Shown: positions 35,139-42,952 of the stretch, in pieces
Layout of the letters: each line of letters starts with the position of its first letter
Numbering within the stretch: the stretch's first letter is position 1
NCBI RefSeq assembly: GCF_000196615.1
Contig: NC_014306.1
Coordinates: 372,001 to 436,000, forward strand
DNA length: 64,000 bases
Reading direction: 5' to 3'
DNA from: Erwinia billingiae Eb661
GTDB taxonomy: Bacteria; Pseudomonadota; Gammaproteobacteria; Enterobacterales; Enterobacteriaceae
Translations under genes and position numbers: made by a program
The notes under the pieces: model-generated
Told to the model about the DNA's origin: nothing
The model's database searches: none
What the model saw: only the letters and a program-made list of their open reading frames with translations

Positions 35139-36151
35139 ATAAGCAGCTCATTAAGATTGTTTTCGGCCAGCGGACGTTCGCCGCGTTCGATTTGATGGAT
35201 CTGGGCGATCAGCGCGTTGAGTGCAGGCGTTGGAATGCCGTGATCGCCGGCGATGCGGACAACGATGCCCAGCTGACCGTCCACTTCCGTCGGGCGCTTG
35301 CGGATCGCCAGATCGCGCCATATTCCCGAATGGGTTTTGGTATTAGGCCGGTTAAATTCGACCATGTTATGAAAGGTGCTGTTAATGGCTTCAACGCTGG
35401 CACCCGCGCGGAAAGCCTGCGGATCGAAGCCATTAAAGCCCTTCAACGCAATGCCTTCGGCATCAGCAACCTGCACAATCTCCCGCGCCAGCGCCAACAG
35501 AACCGGGCGGATATCCTCGCGCGCCAGACAATCGGCAATGCCTTTTGCACCCACTGCCTGCGCAAACAGCAGCGAGGCATAGCCCAGTTTTCCCCATAGC
35601 CAGCCCGACAGTGCTTCAGACTGGATAATGCCCGGTTCAAAGTGGCTTAAATCGGTGTGCAGCGTGGCCAGACGCGGTGTCAGCCTGCCATCCAGCTCGC
35701 CAATCACCGCAGCACCCCGATTGGAATAGTTGATTTCGCCAGGCGCGGTCCAGTCGGCATAGAAATTAATAAAGGCGCCGACGGTGCGATCTTCACCGAC
35801 GATCTGGCTGATGGTGCTTTCGCACAGGCCATTTTGCAGTGATAACACATAGCCGTCGGCGTCGAGGAAAGGCGCCAGCTGGCGCGTGGCGTCCGCAGTG
35901 TGATGCGCCTTCACCGCCAGAAAAATGCGCTGCCACTTACCGCTCAGTTCCGAAGGGTGAAACGCCTTAGCCTGAACGGTGAAGCTATCGACCTCGCCGG
36001 TAATCTTCAATCCGCGGTGCGGATCGCGAATGCACTCCACATGCTGGCTATCGACGTCAACAAAGGTAACGTCATAGCCTGCCCGCAGCAGCCAGGCCCC
36101 GACGGTTCCGCCGATCGCGCCTGCACCCCAAATCAAAATATCTTTGCTCAT
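35135..36151 (-). CDS. Ketopantoate-reductase-family dehydrogenase (PanE/ApbA-like)
   Basis: A 338-residue two-domain 6-phosphogluconate-dehydrogenase-like enzyme of the PanE/ApbA family. Rossmann motif ILIWGAGAIGGTVGAWLLRA, AVKAHHTAD, SLQNGLCEST, then helical C-terminal half with LWGKLGYASLLFAQAV and the Lys-Pro-Thr-Glu-Val-Asp segment RKRPTEVDGQLG typical of the family. It sits between a MHS transporter and an SDR in an IclR-linked operon, so a catabolic role on a 2-oxo or 2-hydroxy acid is more likely than pantothenate synthesis. ATG 36151 has GGAGAA upstream. Confidence 0.85.
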   Translation of the reverse strand: MSKDILIWGAGAIGGTVGAWLLRAGYDVTFVDVDSQHVECIRDPHRGLKITGEVDSFTVQAKAFHPSELSGKWQRIFLAVKAHHTADATRQLAPFLDADGYVLSLQNGLCESTISQIVGEDRTVGAFINFYADWTAPGEINYSNRGAAVIGELDGRLTPRLATLHTDLSHFEPGIIQSEALSGWLWGKLGYASLLFAQAVGAKGIADCLAREDIRPVLLALAREIVQVADAEGIALKGFNGFDPQAFRAGASVEAINSTFHNMVEFNRPNTKTHSGIWRDLAIRKRPTEVDGQLGIVVRIAGDHGIPTPALNALIAQIHQIERGERPLAENNLNELLI

Positions 36152-36164
36152 GGTTGTTCTCCGG

Positions 36165-37472
36165 TTAGCGCAGGGCTTCAGTGGCCGTTTCACGCAGGCG
36201 CATAATCACCAGCCCCGATGCCAGGCCTGCCAGCATCAGATAGAAGGTCGGCGATACCGGTGAACCGGTAAATTCGATCAGCCCGGTGGCAATAAACGGC
36301 GCAAAGCCGCCAAAAATCGCCGTGGACAAGCTGTAGCCAATCGACAGCAGCATGGTGCGCGAAGCCGTAGGGAAGATTTCGCACAGCGCAGCCGGTGCCG
36401 CACCGGAAAAGGCCGCAATAAACAGGTTGAAGACGATCTGCACCGCCAGCACCACGTAGAAGGACTTATACGCCAGCACCAGCGAGAACAACGGGTAGGG
36501 AAGGATCACGAAAGCCGCGCAGCACATCAGCAGCAGAGGTTTGCGGCCAATACGGTCGGAAAGGGCACCAAAAAACGGAATGGTCAGCACCATCACCGCC
36601 AGCGCAATGGCGTTGGAGGTCAGCGCCTGGGTCTGGGTGAAGCCGACCTGCTTATTCAGGAAGGTGGGCATATAAGAGAGCATCACATAATAGGAAACCG
36701 TCCAGATGATGGCGAAACCAAAAGTCTGCGCCATCATGCGTATCGCCGGTCCCATCGGGGTTTTGGTCACCGCTTTCGGCTTGCCCTGGGCTTCAATAAA
36801 AGCCGGGGTCTCTTCCAGATTCCGTCGCATATACACCCCGACCGGCAGCAGCAGCACACCCAGCAGGAACGGAATGCGCCAGGCCCAGTCCACCATCTGT
36901 TGCTCGCTGAAAATCAGGGTGATCCCCGCCACCACCAGGCTGGTGATCAGCTGCGAAGAAGCGATGGCCGCCTGGCCCAGCGCACCAAAGAAACCACGGC
37001 GGTCCGATGGGGCCGATTCGACAACAAAGGCGGTGGCGGTGCCCCATTCCCCGCCGGCAGACAGGCCCTGGATCAGGCGAATGGTGACCAGCAATATGGG
37101 TGCGAGCATGCCAATGGTTTCGTAGGTCGGCAGTAAGCCAATGCCGACGGTGCCGAGCGCCATCCCGTAGATGGTGATACGCAGCGCCACGCGGCGGCCA
37201 TATTTATCGGCAATGCGGCCAATCACGGCACCGCCTAATGGTCTTGCGAGGAAGCCAACGCCAAAGGTGGCAAAGCTGGCCAGCAGACCGGTGGCACCAT
37301 CGCCCTGATAAAAATTACGGGCGATCAGCGTGGCCATATAGGCGAAGATAATGAAGTCATAGTATTCAAGAACATTGCCGATCATCGCGGCAAACAACTG
37401 CCGCCGCTTGTGCCGCGTCAGGCTGTCGGCAGGATAGAGATTCATTTCCTGGGTGAACTGGTCTTGGCTCAT
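36165..37472 (-). CDS. MFS metabolite:H+ symporter (MHS family)
   Basis: A 435-residue 12-helix transporter of the metabolite:H+ symporter branch (ProP, ShiA, KgtP, CitA). Hallmarks: GNVLEYYDFIIFAYMATLIA in helix 1, FGVGFLARPLGGAVIGRIADKYGRR (loop 2-3), RLIQGLSAGGEWGTATAFVV and GALSDRIGRKPLLL. Substrates of the family are carboxylates, betaines or related zwitterions. It is the first gene of the operon and stands behind two operator-like palindromes at 37510-37545; 13 bases separate it from the next gene. Confidence 0.9.
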   Translation of the reverse strand: MSQDQFTQEMNLYPADSLTRHKRRQLFAAMIGNVLEYYDFIIFAYMATLIARNFYQGDGATGLLASFATFGVGFLARPLGGAVIGRIADKYGRRVALRITIYGMALGTVGIGLLPTYETIGMLAPILLVTIRLIQGLSAGGEWGTATAFVVESAPSDRRGFFGALGQAAIASSQLITSLVVAGITLIFSEQQMVDWAWRIPFLLGVLLLPVGVYMRRNLEETPAFIEAQGKPKAVTKTPMGPAIRMMAQTFGFAIIWTVSYYVMLSYMPTFLNKQVGFTQTQALTSNAIALAVMVLTIPFFGALSDRIGRKPLLLMCCAAFVILPYPLFSLVLAYKSFYVVLAVQIVFNLFIAAFSGAAPAALCEIFPTASRTMLLSIGYSLSTAIFGGFAPFIATGLIEFTGSPVSPTFYLMLAGLASGLVIMRLRETATEALR

Positions 37473-37509
37473 AGTCAGGCTCTCAGTCAGAACTGCATGA
37501 AAAATGAAT

Positions 37510-37545
37510 GTTCATATATATGAACTTAAATTCTCATATATGAAT
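37510..37545. promoter_or_regulatory. IclR-type operators upstream of the MHS transporter
   Basis: GTTCATATATATGAAC (37510-37525) is a perfect 16-bp palindrome. ATTCTCATATATGAAT (37530-37545) matches it at 12 of 16 positions, centred 20 bp (two turns) away. The same sequence recurs upstream of the iclR-type gene. This strongly suggests binding of that regulator. Confidence 0.72.
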
Positions 37546-37688
37546 TCATCCTGACACACAGCTGAAAGCAGATCCAGCCTGCCGGCAACATCGGCACAGG
37601 GCAAAAAATCGTCAATTTAGCGCGGCGGTGTGATCGAATTTATGCGGGTTTGTAGTATTAAAGAGTGGTGATGATGAGAAAGGTGAAA

Positions 37689-37787
37689 TTACTCACCTTC
37701 CGTTGGTTTATATGCAGCGTTAAACACTGTGGTGAACATCAGCCAGCAGGCCAGATAAAAAAGTGAGAAATAAGAAGTTCGTATCAT
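37689..37787 (-). CDS. Possible 32-residue membrane peptide
   Basis: A short frame lies 24 bases downstream of the iclR-type gene on the same strand. It begins MIRTSYFSLFYLACWLMFTT and ends with a polar tail KPTEGE, a plausible single-pass microprotein. No good ribosome site is seen, and an inverted repeat (TTCTGCG 37787-37793, CGCAGAA 37800-37806) overlaps its start. I do not recognise it. The remainder of the 37473-37811 gap holds the operators listed separately. Confidence 0.25.
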   Translation of the reverse strand: MIRTSYFSLFYLACWLMFTTVFNAAYKPTEGE

Positions 37788-37811
37788 TCTGCGCATTTTC
37801 GCAGAACCCGA

Positions 37812-38582
37812 TCAGCCCTTCTCCGCAGCCTGGAACAGCGCCGTTAAACGCTGTCCCTGTTCCAACACCGTGCGGATAATGGCGGATTTTTTATCGCTAA
37901 AGCGGGCCGAAACCGATGAGACGTTCAGCGCAGCAATTGGCTCGCCGTTGCTGTCGCAAATCGCCGTACAGACGCCGGTGCCGCCAACGTCGACCTCATC
38001 TGCGGAAATGGCGTAATTTCTCGCACCGGCCTGGTTGATCAACGCTTCCAGTTCAAGCGGATCGGTCACGGTGTATTTTGTCCAGGGTGACAACGGGCTG
38101 CGGGCCAGCAACGCCTGGCGTTGCGCCGGGTTTTTGAATGACAAAAACATCCTGCCCATCGCGGTGCAGTGGATTGGCAGCAGCATGGTTGGCGACATCT
38201 CATAACGGATAGCCTGTGAGGAGAGAGCCTGATGCACCAGACGGATCTTGCCTTCAGAGGTCATCACGCCGAGGCTGACGGTTTCTTCCAGCTCACTGGC
38301 CATCTGCTCCATGATCGGTTTGGCCAGCGACAGCACCTGAGTCAGCTTCGCGCCGCCCCAGCTGAAGCCATGCAGACGAAACATCTCGTTAAGCCGGTAG
38401 ATGCCGCGATCGTTCTTAACCAGGTAGCCGCGCACGCACAGGGTACGCAGTAACCCCAGGGCACTGCTTTTCGGCAGGCTGAAGGTCTCGGAGATAGCGG
38501 CAAGGCTGGCTTCCCTTTCGTCCTCACTGAAATACTCCAGCAAATCCAGAACCCGGGCGGCCGAGCGAACGACATCATTCAT
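37812..38582 (-). CDS. IclR-family transcriptional regulator
   Basis: A 256-residue regulator. Residues about 5-70 form the IclR winged helix (SAARVLDLLEYFSEDEREAS, LPKSSALGLLRTLCVRGYL); the rest is the effector domain (MEQMASELEETVSLGVMTSE, LPIHCTAMGRMFLSF, GGTGVCTAICDSNGEPIAAL, VSSVSARFSD). ATG 38582 has GGA six bases before it; ATG 38588 is the alternative. It precedes the transporter operon on the same strand, and matching operators at both promoters imply autoregulation plus control of the operon and perhaps the divergent hydrolase. Confidence 0.9.
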   Translation of the reverse strand: MNDVVRSAARVLDLLEYFSEDEREASLAAISETFSLPKSSALGLLRTLCVRGYLVKNDRGIYRLNEMFRLHGFSWGGAKLTQVLSLAKPIMEQMASELEETVSLGVMTSEGKIRLVHQALSSQAIRYEMSPTMLLPIHCTAMGRMFLSFKNPAQRQALLARSPLSPWTKYTVTDPLELEALINQAGARNYAISADEVDVGGTGVCTAICDSNGEPIAALNVSSVSARFSDKKSAIIRTVLEQGQRLTALFQAAEKG

Positions 38583-38605
38583 AACCATTCCATATGTGTA
38601 CGGTT

Positions 38606-38621
38606 GTGCGTATATATGAAC
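38606..38621. promoter_or_regulatory. IclR-type operator between iclR-type gene and hydrolase
   Basis: GTGCGTATATATGAAC agrees with the perfect palindrome GTTCATATATATGAAC at 14 of 16 bases. It lies 24 bases upstream of the regulator start and about 100 bases upstream of the divergent hydrolase, so it could serve both promoters. Confidence 0.68.
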
Positions 38622-38722
38622 ACTATACCTTTATCACGCCGGCAATGCATCCGCTGAGCCAATCGCCATCACCAGCGTCGCCTGCTATCCTGCGGGCAGG
38701 CAAAAAACAAAGGAAAAACAAG

Positions 38723-39424
38723 ATGGCGGGACTGGTTTTACTGCCGGGCGTAATGTGTGACGCCGGATTATGGCAGGCAATGACCGACGAGCTGGCGGCG
38801 TTTGGTCCATTGGTATTTGGCGATCTGTCGCAGGATAGCTCGCTGGAGGCGATGGCGGCGCGGGTACTGCAACAGGCACCCGAACGCTTCACGCTGGTCG
38901 GCTTTTCGATGGGCGGATTTGTGGCGCGCGAAATGATCCGTCAGGCGCCAGAAAGGGTGGAAAAATTGATACTGATTGCCACCTCCAGCCAGCAGGACAG
39001 TGAACAGGCTCAGGCCTTTAAGGCGGCGACGGCGAAAACGCTGCAGTCTGCACGCGGCGCGTTTCGCGGTCTTGGCCATAAGGCCATTGCGCTGTCGCTC
39101 AGTGAAAAGCATGCCGGCGATGAAGGATTACAGCAGCAGGTGCTCGCCATGAGCCAGCGGATGGGAAGGGAAGCGTACTGTCGTCAGCTGCTGATGGCCC
39201 GCAACAGCGACACGGCACTTTTACCGCAGATAACCTGCCCAACCCTGGTGATTGCTGCAGCTGAAGACCGGATGCGGACGTTACACGAATCCGAAGTGCT
39301 GCGCGATAACATTGCCGGTGCAACGCTTACCGTGATTGAGGATTCCGGCCATATGCTGCCGCTGGAACAGCCGCAAGCGCTGGCCACGGTGATGACGCGC
39401 TGGCTGACGGCGCATCCGCTATAA
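38723..39424 (+). CDS. Alpha/beta-fold hydrolase
   Basis: A 233-residue alpha/beta hydrolase. The nucleophile elbow is VGFSMGGFVAREM (Ser), the acid is in VIAAAEDRMRTL and the catalytic His in EDSGHMLPLEQP. LVLLPGVMCDAGLWQAM supplies the oxyanion region. It resembles small esterases/enol-lactonases. AAGGAAAAA precedes ATG 38723; the frame extends to 38594 across the operator and is unlikely to be translated there. Divergent from the IclR-type regulator, it may be part of the same regulon. Confidence 0.85.
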   Translation: MAGLVLLPGVMCDAGLWQAMTDELAAFGPLVFGDLSQDSSLEAMAARVLQQAPERFTLVGFSMGGFVAREMIRQAPERVEKLILIATSSQQDSEQAQAFKAATAKTLQSARGAFRGLGHKAIALSLSEKHAGDEGLQQQVLAMSQRMGREAYCRQLLMARNSDTALLPQITCPTLVIAAAEDRMRTLHESEVLRDNIAGATLTVIEDSGHMLPLEQPQALATVMTRWLTAHPL

Positions 39425-39521
39425 ACATTTACCAAAAATAACGCAGATAATCGCTCAAATACTGTCGCGAAAGGGTAAATTAGCGGGGCATTTTGGCATT
39501 CCCGGGTAGAGATGGCATTAG

Positions 39522-39968
39522 ATGAAAAGATGGTTACTGGCACCGGTTATCGTGCTGATGGCTTGGCAGGTTGCGGCGGCAGAACACCGCAGCGATCCTG
39601 AAGCGGTCAGCCAGAGTTTTTACAGTTGGTATCTGACAGCGTTAAGCAAAGATGAGAGTCCCATCGATGAGCACGATCCGCTGCTCAACACCTATGTGAC
39701 GCCTGAGCTGCTGAGCAAAATCAATGTGCTGATCAAAAGTCCGGATGGCATGGACGATGATTTCTTCCTGCAGGATCAGGATTACAGCGATTCCTGGGTC
39801 GATCATGTCAGCGTCGGGCGCTTTACCCTGAACGGGCTTACCGCCACGGGCGACGTCACTCTGGGTAACGATCCCAACGATCAACAGCTGCTGGTGGTGA
39901 CACTGCAAAAAAAAGGCGCGATCTGGAAGATCGATGACGTGGAAAAAGAAGAGAATAAGCAGCCCTGA
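39522..39968 (+). CDS. Exported DUF3828-like protein
   Basis: A 148-residue protein with a signal peptide (MKRWLLAPVIVLMAWQVAAA, cleavage near AAA/EHRS) and a small globular domain: DPEAVSQSFYSWYLTALSKD, TPELLSKINVL, DYSDSWVDHVSVGRF, LLVVTLQKKGAIWKIDDVEK. This resembles DUF3828 proteins, which share the NTF2-like shape of YbjP. No lipobox cysteine is present, so it should be periplasmic. Function unknown. The adjacent hairpin 39961-39983 (AGCCCTG/CAGGGCT) may end transcription. Confidence 0.65.
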   Translation: MKRWLLAPVIVLMAWQVAAAEHRSDPEAVSQSFYSWYLTALSKDESPIDEHDPLLNTYVTPELLSKINVLIKSPDGMDDDFFLQDQDYSDSWVDHVSVGRFTLNGLTATGDVTLGNDPNDQQLLVVTLQKKGAIWKIDDVEKEENKQP

Positions 39969-39983
39969 CATCTGCACAGGGCT
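39961..39983. terminator. Weak hairpin between DUF3828 gene and virK-like gene
   Basis: AGCCCTG (39961-39967) and CAGGGCT (39977-39983) pair over a 9-nt loop; the left arm includes the stop codon region of the exported protein gene. There is no T run, so it is only a candidate for the two convergent genes. Confidence 0.35.
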
Positions 39984-39997
39984 GGACCTTCCTGATA

Positions 39998-40933
39998 TCA
40001 GGCGATGACCTGACTGAATTGCTCACGCAGCGTATCCAACAGATCGTACCGTTTACGGTACTCCGAACGCTTTTTACTGGCGATCTCTTCCAGCGGCTTC
40101 CTTGGGAAGCTCAGCGGCAACGAGTAGAGCTTGTTGCCTGACGGCTGGGCATTCAGCGTTTCCCAAAACTCGTTATAGCTAGCATGGAACAGGCTGCGTT
40201 TCTTCAGACGATAGCGCAGGCTGCGGAAGATGTGGCCCTGATCGCTGACCGCCTCAATTTTCGTCACGCCCGTCTCGGCACAAATAAGCGACAGGGTTTC
40301 CATTAACAGCCGTTTTGGAAACAGGCCATAGCACGCCTTGGTCGCTTCGCGGATCAGCTCATGCGGCGTATCGCGATGAGCACCCTGAATACCGCCAATC
40401 ATCGCCACCTTCTCACCGTCGACCGTTGTCACTGCAAAGGTCAGCATCGCCAGCTGCACGCCATCCCGGCGGAACAGCAGGTTCACTTCACCTTCACGTT
40501 CGCACCGGCCGGTACAGGCCAGGGTGACGGTAAAGGTTTCGCCATTTTTACCGGCAAAATTCACCAGCTCCACGCCCTGTTGGGTCAGCATTGCCTGGCG
40601 TAAGCGCAGGGAAGACAGCTGCTTCACATACTGGTAATGGCTGATGATGGCGTGGGTGCGCGCGGCCATCGGCATGCCATTATAAAGGTAAGGGCGGTGG
40701 ATCTTGCTCGGCAGCGTGTGTTGGATCGGCAGAACCTCGCGCATCACCGGCTCTTCGGTGATCGCCGTCAGCATCTTGTGGGTGGCGACAGGCCAGGCCA
40801 GCGAGCGGAACAGATACTTGATGCGATACTCCGGGTCATACCACAACTTGCCCGGCTTAACTTTTCCGGAGATCAGTGACAGAAAAAAGGTCAGGCTGTT
40901 TTCCTGATGGGGAACGAGTGTGGTATCGGTCAT
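39998..40933 (-). CDS. VirK/YbjX family protein (DUF535)
   Basis: A 311-residue protein of the VirK/YbjX family, linked in enteric pathogens to resistance against antimicrobial peptides and to virulence; biochemical activity is unknown. Typical parts are YRIKYLFRSLAWPVATHKML, RPYLYNGMPMAARTHAIISH, REGEVNLLFRRDGVQLAMLT, MIGGIQGAHRDTPHELIREA, TKACYGLFPKRLLMETLS and HIFRSLRYRLKKRSLFHASY. ATG 40933 gives MTDTTLVPHQ; an in-frame ATG at 40942 is an alternative. It reads into the 1-kb non-coding stretch upstream, which may hold its promoter. Confidence 0.88.
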   Translation of the reverse strand: MTDTTLVPHQENSLTFFLSLISGKVKPGKLWYDPEYRIKYLFRSLAWPVATHKMLTAITEEPVMREVLPIQHTLPSKIHRPYLYNGMPMAARTHAIISHYQYVKQLSSLRLRQAMLTQQGVELVNFAGKNGETFTVTLACTGRCEREGEVNLLFRRDGVQLAMLTFAVTTVDGEKVAMIGGIQGAHRDTPHELIREATKACYGLFPKRLLMETLSLICAETGVTKIEAVSDQGHIFRSLRYRLKKRSLFHASYNEFWETLNAQPSGNKLYSLPLSFPRKPLEEIASKKRSEYRKRYDLLDTLREQFSQVIA

Positions 40934-41349
40934 GGTCGGCATTCCAAGGATGAAAATGACAGTCAACCATGATCACGCTCAACGTTTGGTAAACATCCTG
41001 GCCGCAAATGGCCCTGTTCGCAGTCGGTTGAAGCGGCGTTTAATTTGCTGACGACTTAAGGCAAATCAAGGTGATAAACGGCCCGCTAATGAGGCTATTG
41101 GACTCAAGCCCGGTTCACGGGTGCGCTTGTTCAGGCTGCCTGCGGGCTATAGCCTGCCTGCTTCTTTGCTCACTCTCCCACCAATCCCGCGGGTAAAGCT
41201 TCTTTCTCGGCTGGCCGCAAATGCGCGGTTTATTATGTCAAATCTGTGAAGCGCACCGTGTTTTTAGGACAATACCGCAGGCCGAATAGCGGTTACACCG
41301 CACGCTTTTACCAGGCACAGTCTCTAATTGTTCCGCTATAAGAATAATC

Positions 41350-41368
41350 GTTAATGATAATCACCCGC
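41350..41368. promoter_or_regulatory. Fur-box-like sequence in the non-coding stretch
   Basis: GTTAATGATAATCACCCGC matches the 19-bp Fur consensus at 14 positions, with the uninterrupted core AATGATAATCA. A related hexamer AATAAT precedes it. No gene starts nearby, so a Fur-controlled small RNA or a lost gene is possible. Confidence 0.4.
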
Positions 41369-41788
41369 TTTTTGGACAGTGTACGGGCGCTTCTTAATGG
41401 TAAAGGCGCGCTTTTTGAGACGGTTTTTATATTCTCAAACCAGCCTTAACTCAAATTTCCAGTTCATCTAAAGGTTAATATCGGCGAAAGGTAAGGGCGA
41501 ACACATTAGAAAATCCGTGATTATGATTCCTTTGGCGAACGCTTCAGAGGCCTAAAGGGTGTAAATCTTAAGTGTTACTTTATGGTTTCTTACAGTATGA
41601 CTGGCTCTGATCGTGACGGATGCACCATCAGGCGGGGTTTTAAGCCAAATTGGTGAGTAGCATATGAAATGCACTTTTGCCCAAAAGATGAAAACCATGA
41701 ACCATTGATTAAAAGAGAATGTTAACGGAATTTGAAGGTGGGCGGGTGTTTTTTGACCTTCCGGTTAGCGAGGTTAATGTCAGGAAAG

Positions 41789-41822
41789 GCGCATTTATCT
41801 TTGGGTTCAAAGATAAATGCGC
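41789..41822. repeat. Perfect 14-bp stem-loop in non-coding DNA
   Basis: GCGCATTTATCTTT (41789-41802) and AAAGATAAATGCGC (41809-41822) are perfectly complementary around the 6-nt loop GGGTTC. No T tract follows. The long flawless stem points to a functional RNA hairpin or a mobile-element end rather than chance. Confidence 0.5.
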
Positions 41823-42012
41823 TCAGAAGGGATTGAAACAGATGGGTTTTTAGCTGGTGGTTAGTAAATATACAGCCTAACAGGGGACAATCCAGACAAT
41901 TAACTCATCAAGAAAAAGCGTCTCCAGAAAATCGAACCGTACTTTTCAATTAGCATTGGGAATATTTTATTTTGGTCCTGCGTCTAATATAGAAACGTGC
42001 TGTGGATCTCAA

Positions 42013-42408
42013 TTAATGGTTTTCAATGTTGTACGGGTAATGATACACGCTACGGCTAATATCCAGCAGGCGGCAACTGCGGCGAGTCCCGATATCAAAG
42101 GTATCCTGAAGGTAATTAACGGCCTGGCGCTTGTCATTGGTAGTAAAGAAGTTTTTAAGCACGCTTTGCAGCATCTCTTTGTCGGAGTTAAGGGTCTGCA
42201 GCTCGCGCTCCATGTTATGCACTTTCTCCTCCAGGTCTTTGATTTTACGGCCTTCTTCAGAAGATAAACCGGCAAATTTCTTCTTCCAGCTATAGAAGGT
42301 CGCTTCAGAGATACCCAGTTCGTCGCAGATCTCTTTCACCTTTACACCGCATTCTGATGCTTTAATGGCACTGGTGATTTGCTCTTCTGTATATCGTGAC
42401 TTTCTCAT
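42013..42408 (-). pseudogene. IS3-family (IS407-like) transposase remnant
   Basis: The N-terminal part is an intact OrfA: MRKSRYTEEQITSAIKASEC, GVKVKEICDELGISEATFYS (helix-turn-helix), KDLEEKVHNMERELQTLNSD (leucine-zipper-like) and DKEMLQSVLKN. It continues in the same frame into KRQAVNYLQDTFDIGTRRSC and LLDISRSVYHY, which is the beginning of OrfB, normally reached by a frameshift. It then stops, and the DDE catalytic domain is absent. No terminal inverted repeats could be defined. It is therefore a deletion remnant at the border of the flippase/ATP-grasp insertion. Confidence 0.82.
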
Positions 42409-42952
42409 AAATGCTCTTCCCTTTCTTAACAATAATGTGATGAGAACGACTGCAATAATTAGTGGATCTGATTATTCCAAAAATCACAGCAGTGTCGTTA
42501 AGTGCGCGATTTGAATGGCAGGGATTAAGTTAAGTGATTATGAAGAAATATCATCATGGGATTTCTCCTATTTTATTTCCAAACCCCTTAGTTAGCTTTC
42601 GATATGCAGGTTTTTGATATAAATTCGTCTCATGAAATCTTCAATGCCAACATGTGATTCAGAATACTCCCGCATGTGCAGCCTGAAATTTGTGCCATGA
42701 TAATTAGCGCCAAAAAGTGACTTGTGAAAAGGTTTACATGAATTTAAGCGCGTAATTACCCTGGCTATTTTTCAGCGGTGAAGCGCTCAGACAAAAAAAC
42801 GCATTTGATTGCGAGCGGATTAGGAATTGTCCGTATTATAAATTTTAGGTCCATTTTTATCGCCAGGTATATTGAGCGTTAATCTTTTCCGTTTTCGACA
42901 TGGACGTGCCGAGTTATTGCAATAAGTGATTAGTTTTACAAAGGATGCTTCG
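42409..42952. other. AT-rich non-coding gap upstream of the flippase gene
   Basis: About 540 AT-rich bases without a credible gene on either strand. No JUMPstart/ops element, typical of polysaccharide loci, was found. The promoter of the flippase gene should lie here but no clear -35/-10 pair stands out. Confidence 0.5.

Larger units (their letters stand above)
40967..42012. other. Non-coding stretch of about 1 kb
   Basis: No open frame of credible length or codon usage occurs on either strand. Visible elements are a Fur-box-like sequence (41350-41368) and a 14-bp perfect stem-loop (41789-41822), listed separately. The sequence becomes AT-richer from about 41340 on. It could carry a regulatory RNA or be decayed DNA left of the IS remnant. 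Confidence 0.6.

Noticed and set aside
40967..42012. tRNA or rRNA gene in the non-coding stretch
   Set aside because: No cloverleaf arms, CCA end or ribosomal RNA signatures could be found.
42013..42408. Complete, active IS3-family element
   Set aside because: Only OrfA and the start of OrfB are present; the catalytic DDE part and terminal repeats are missing.
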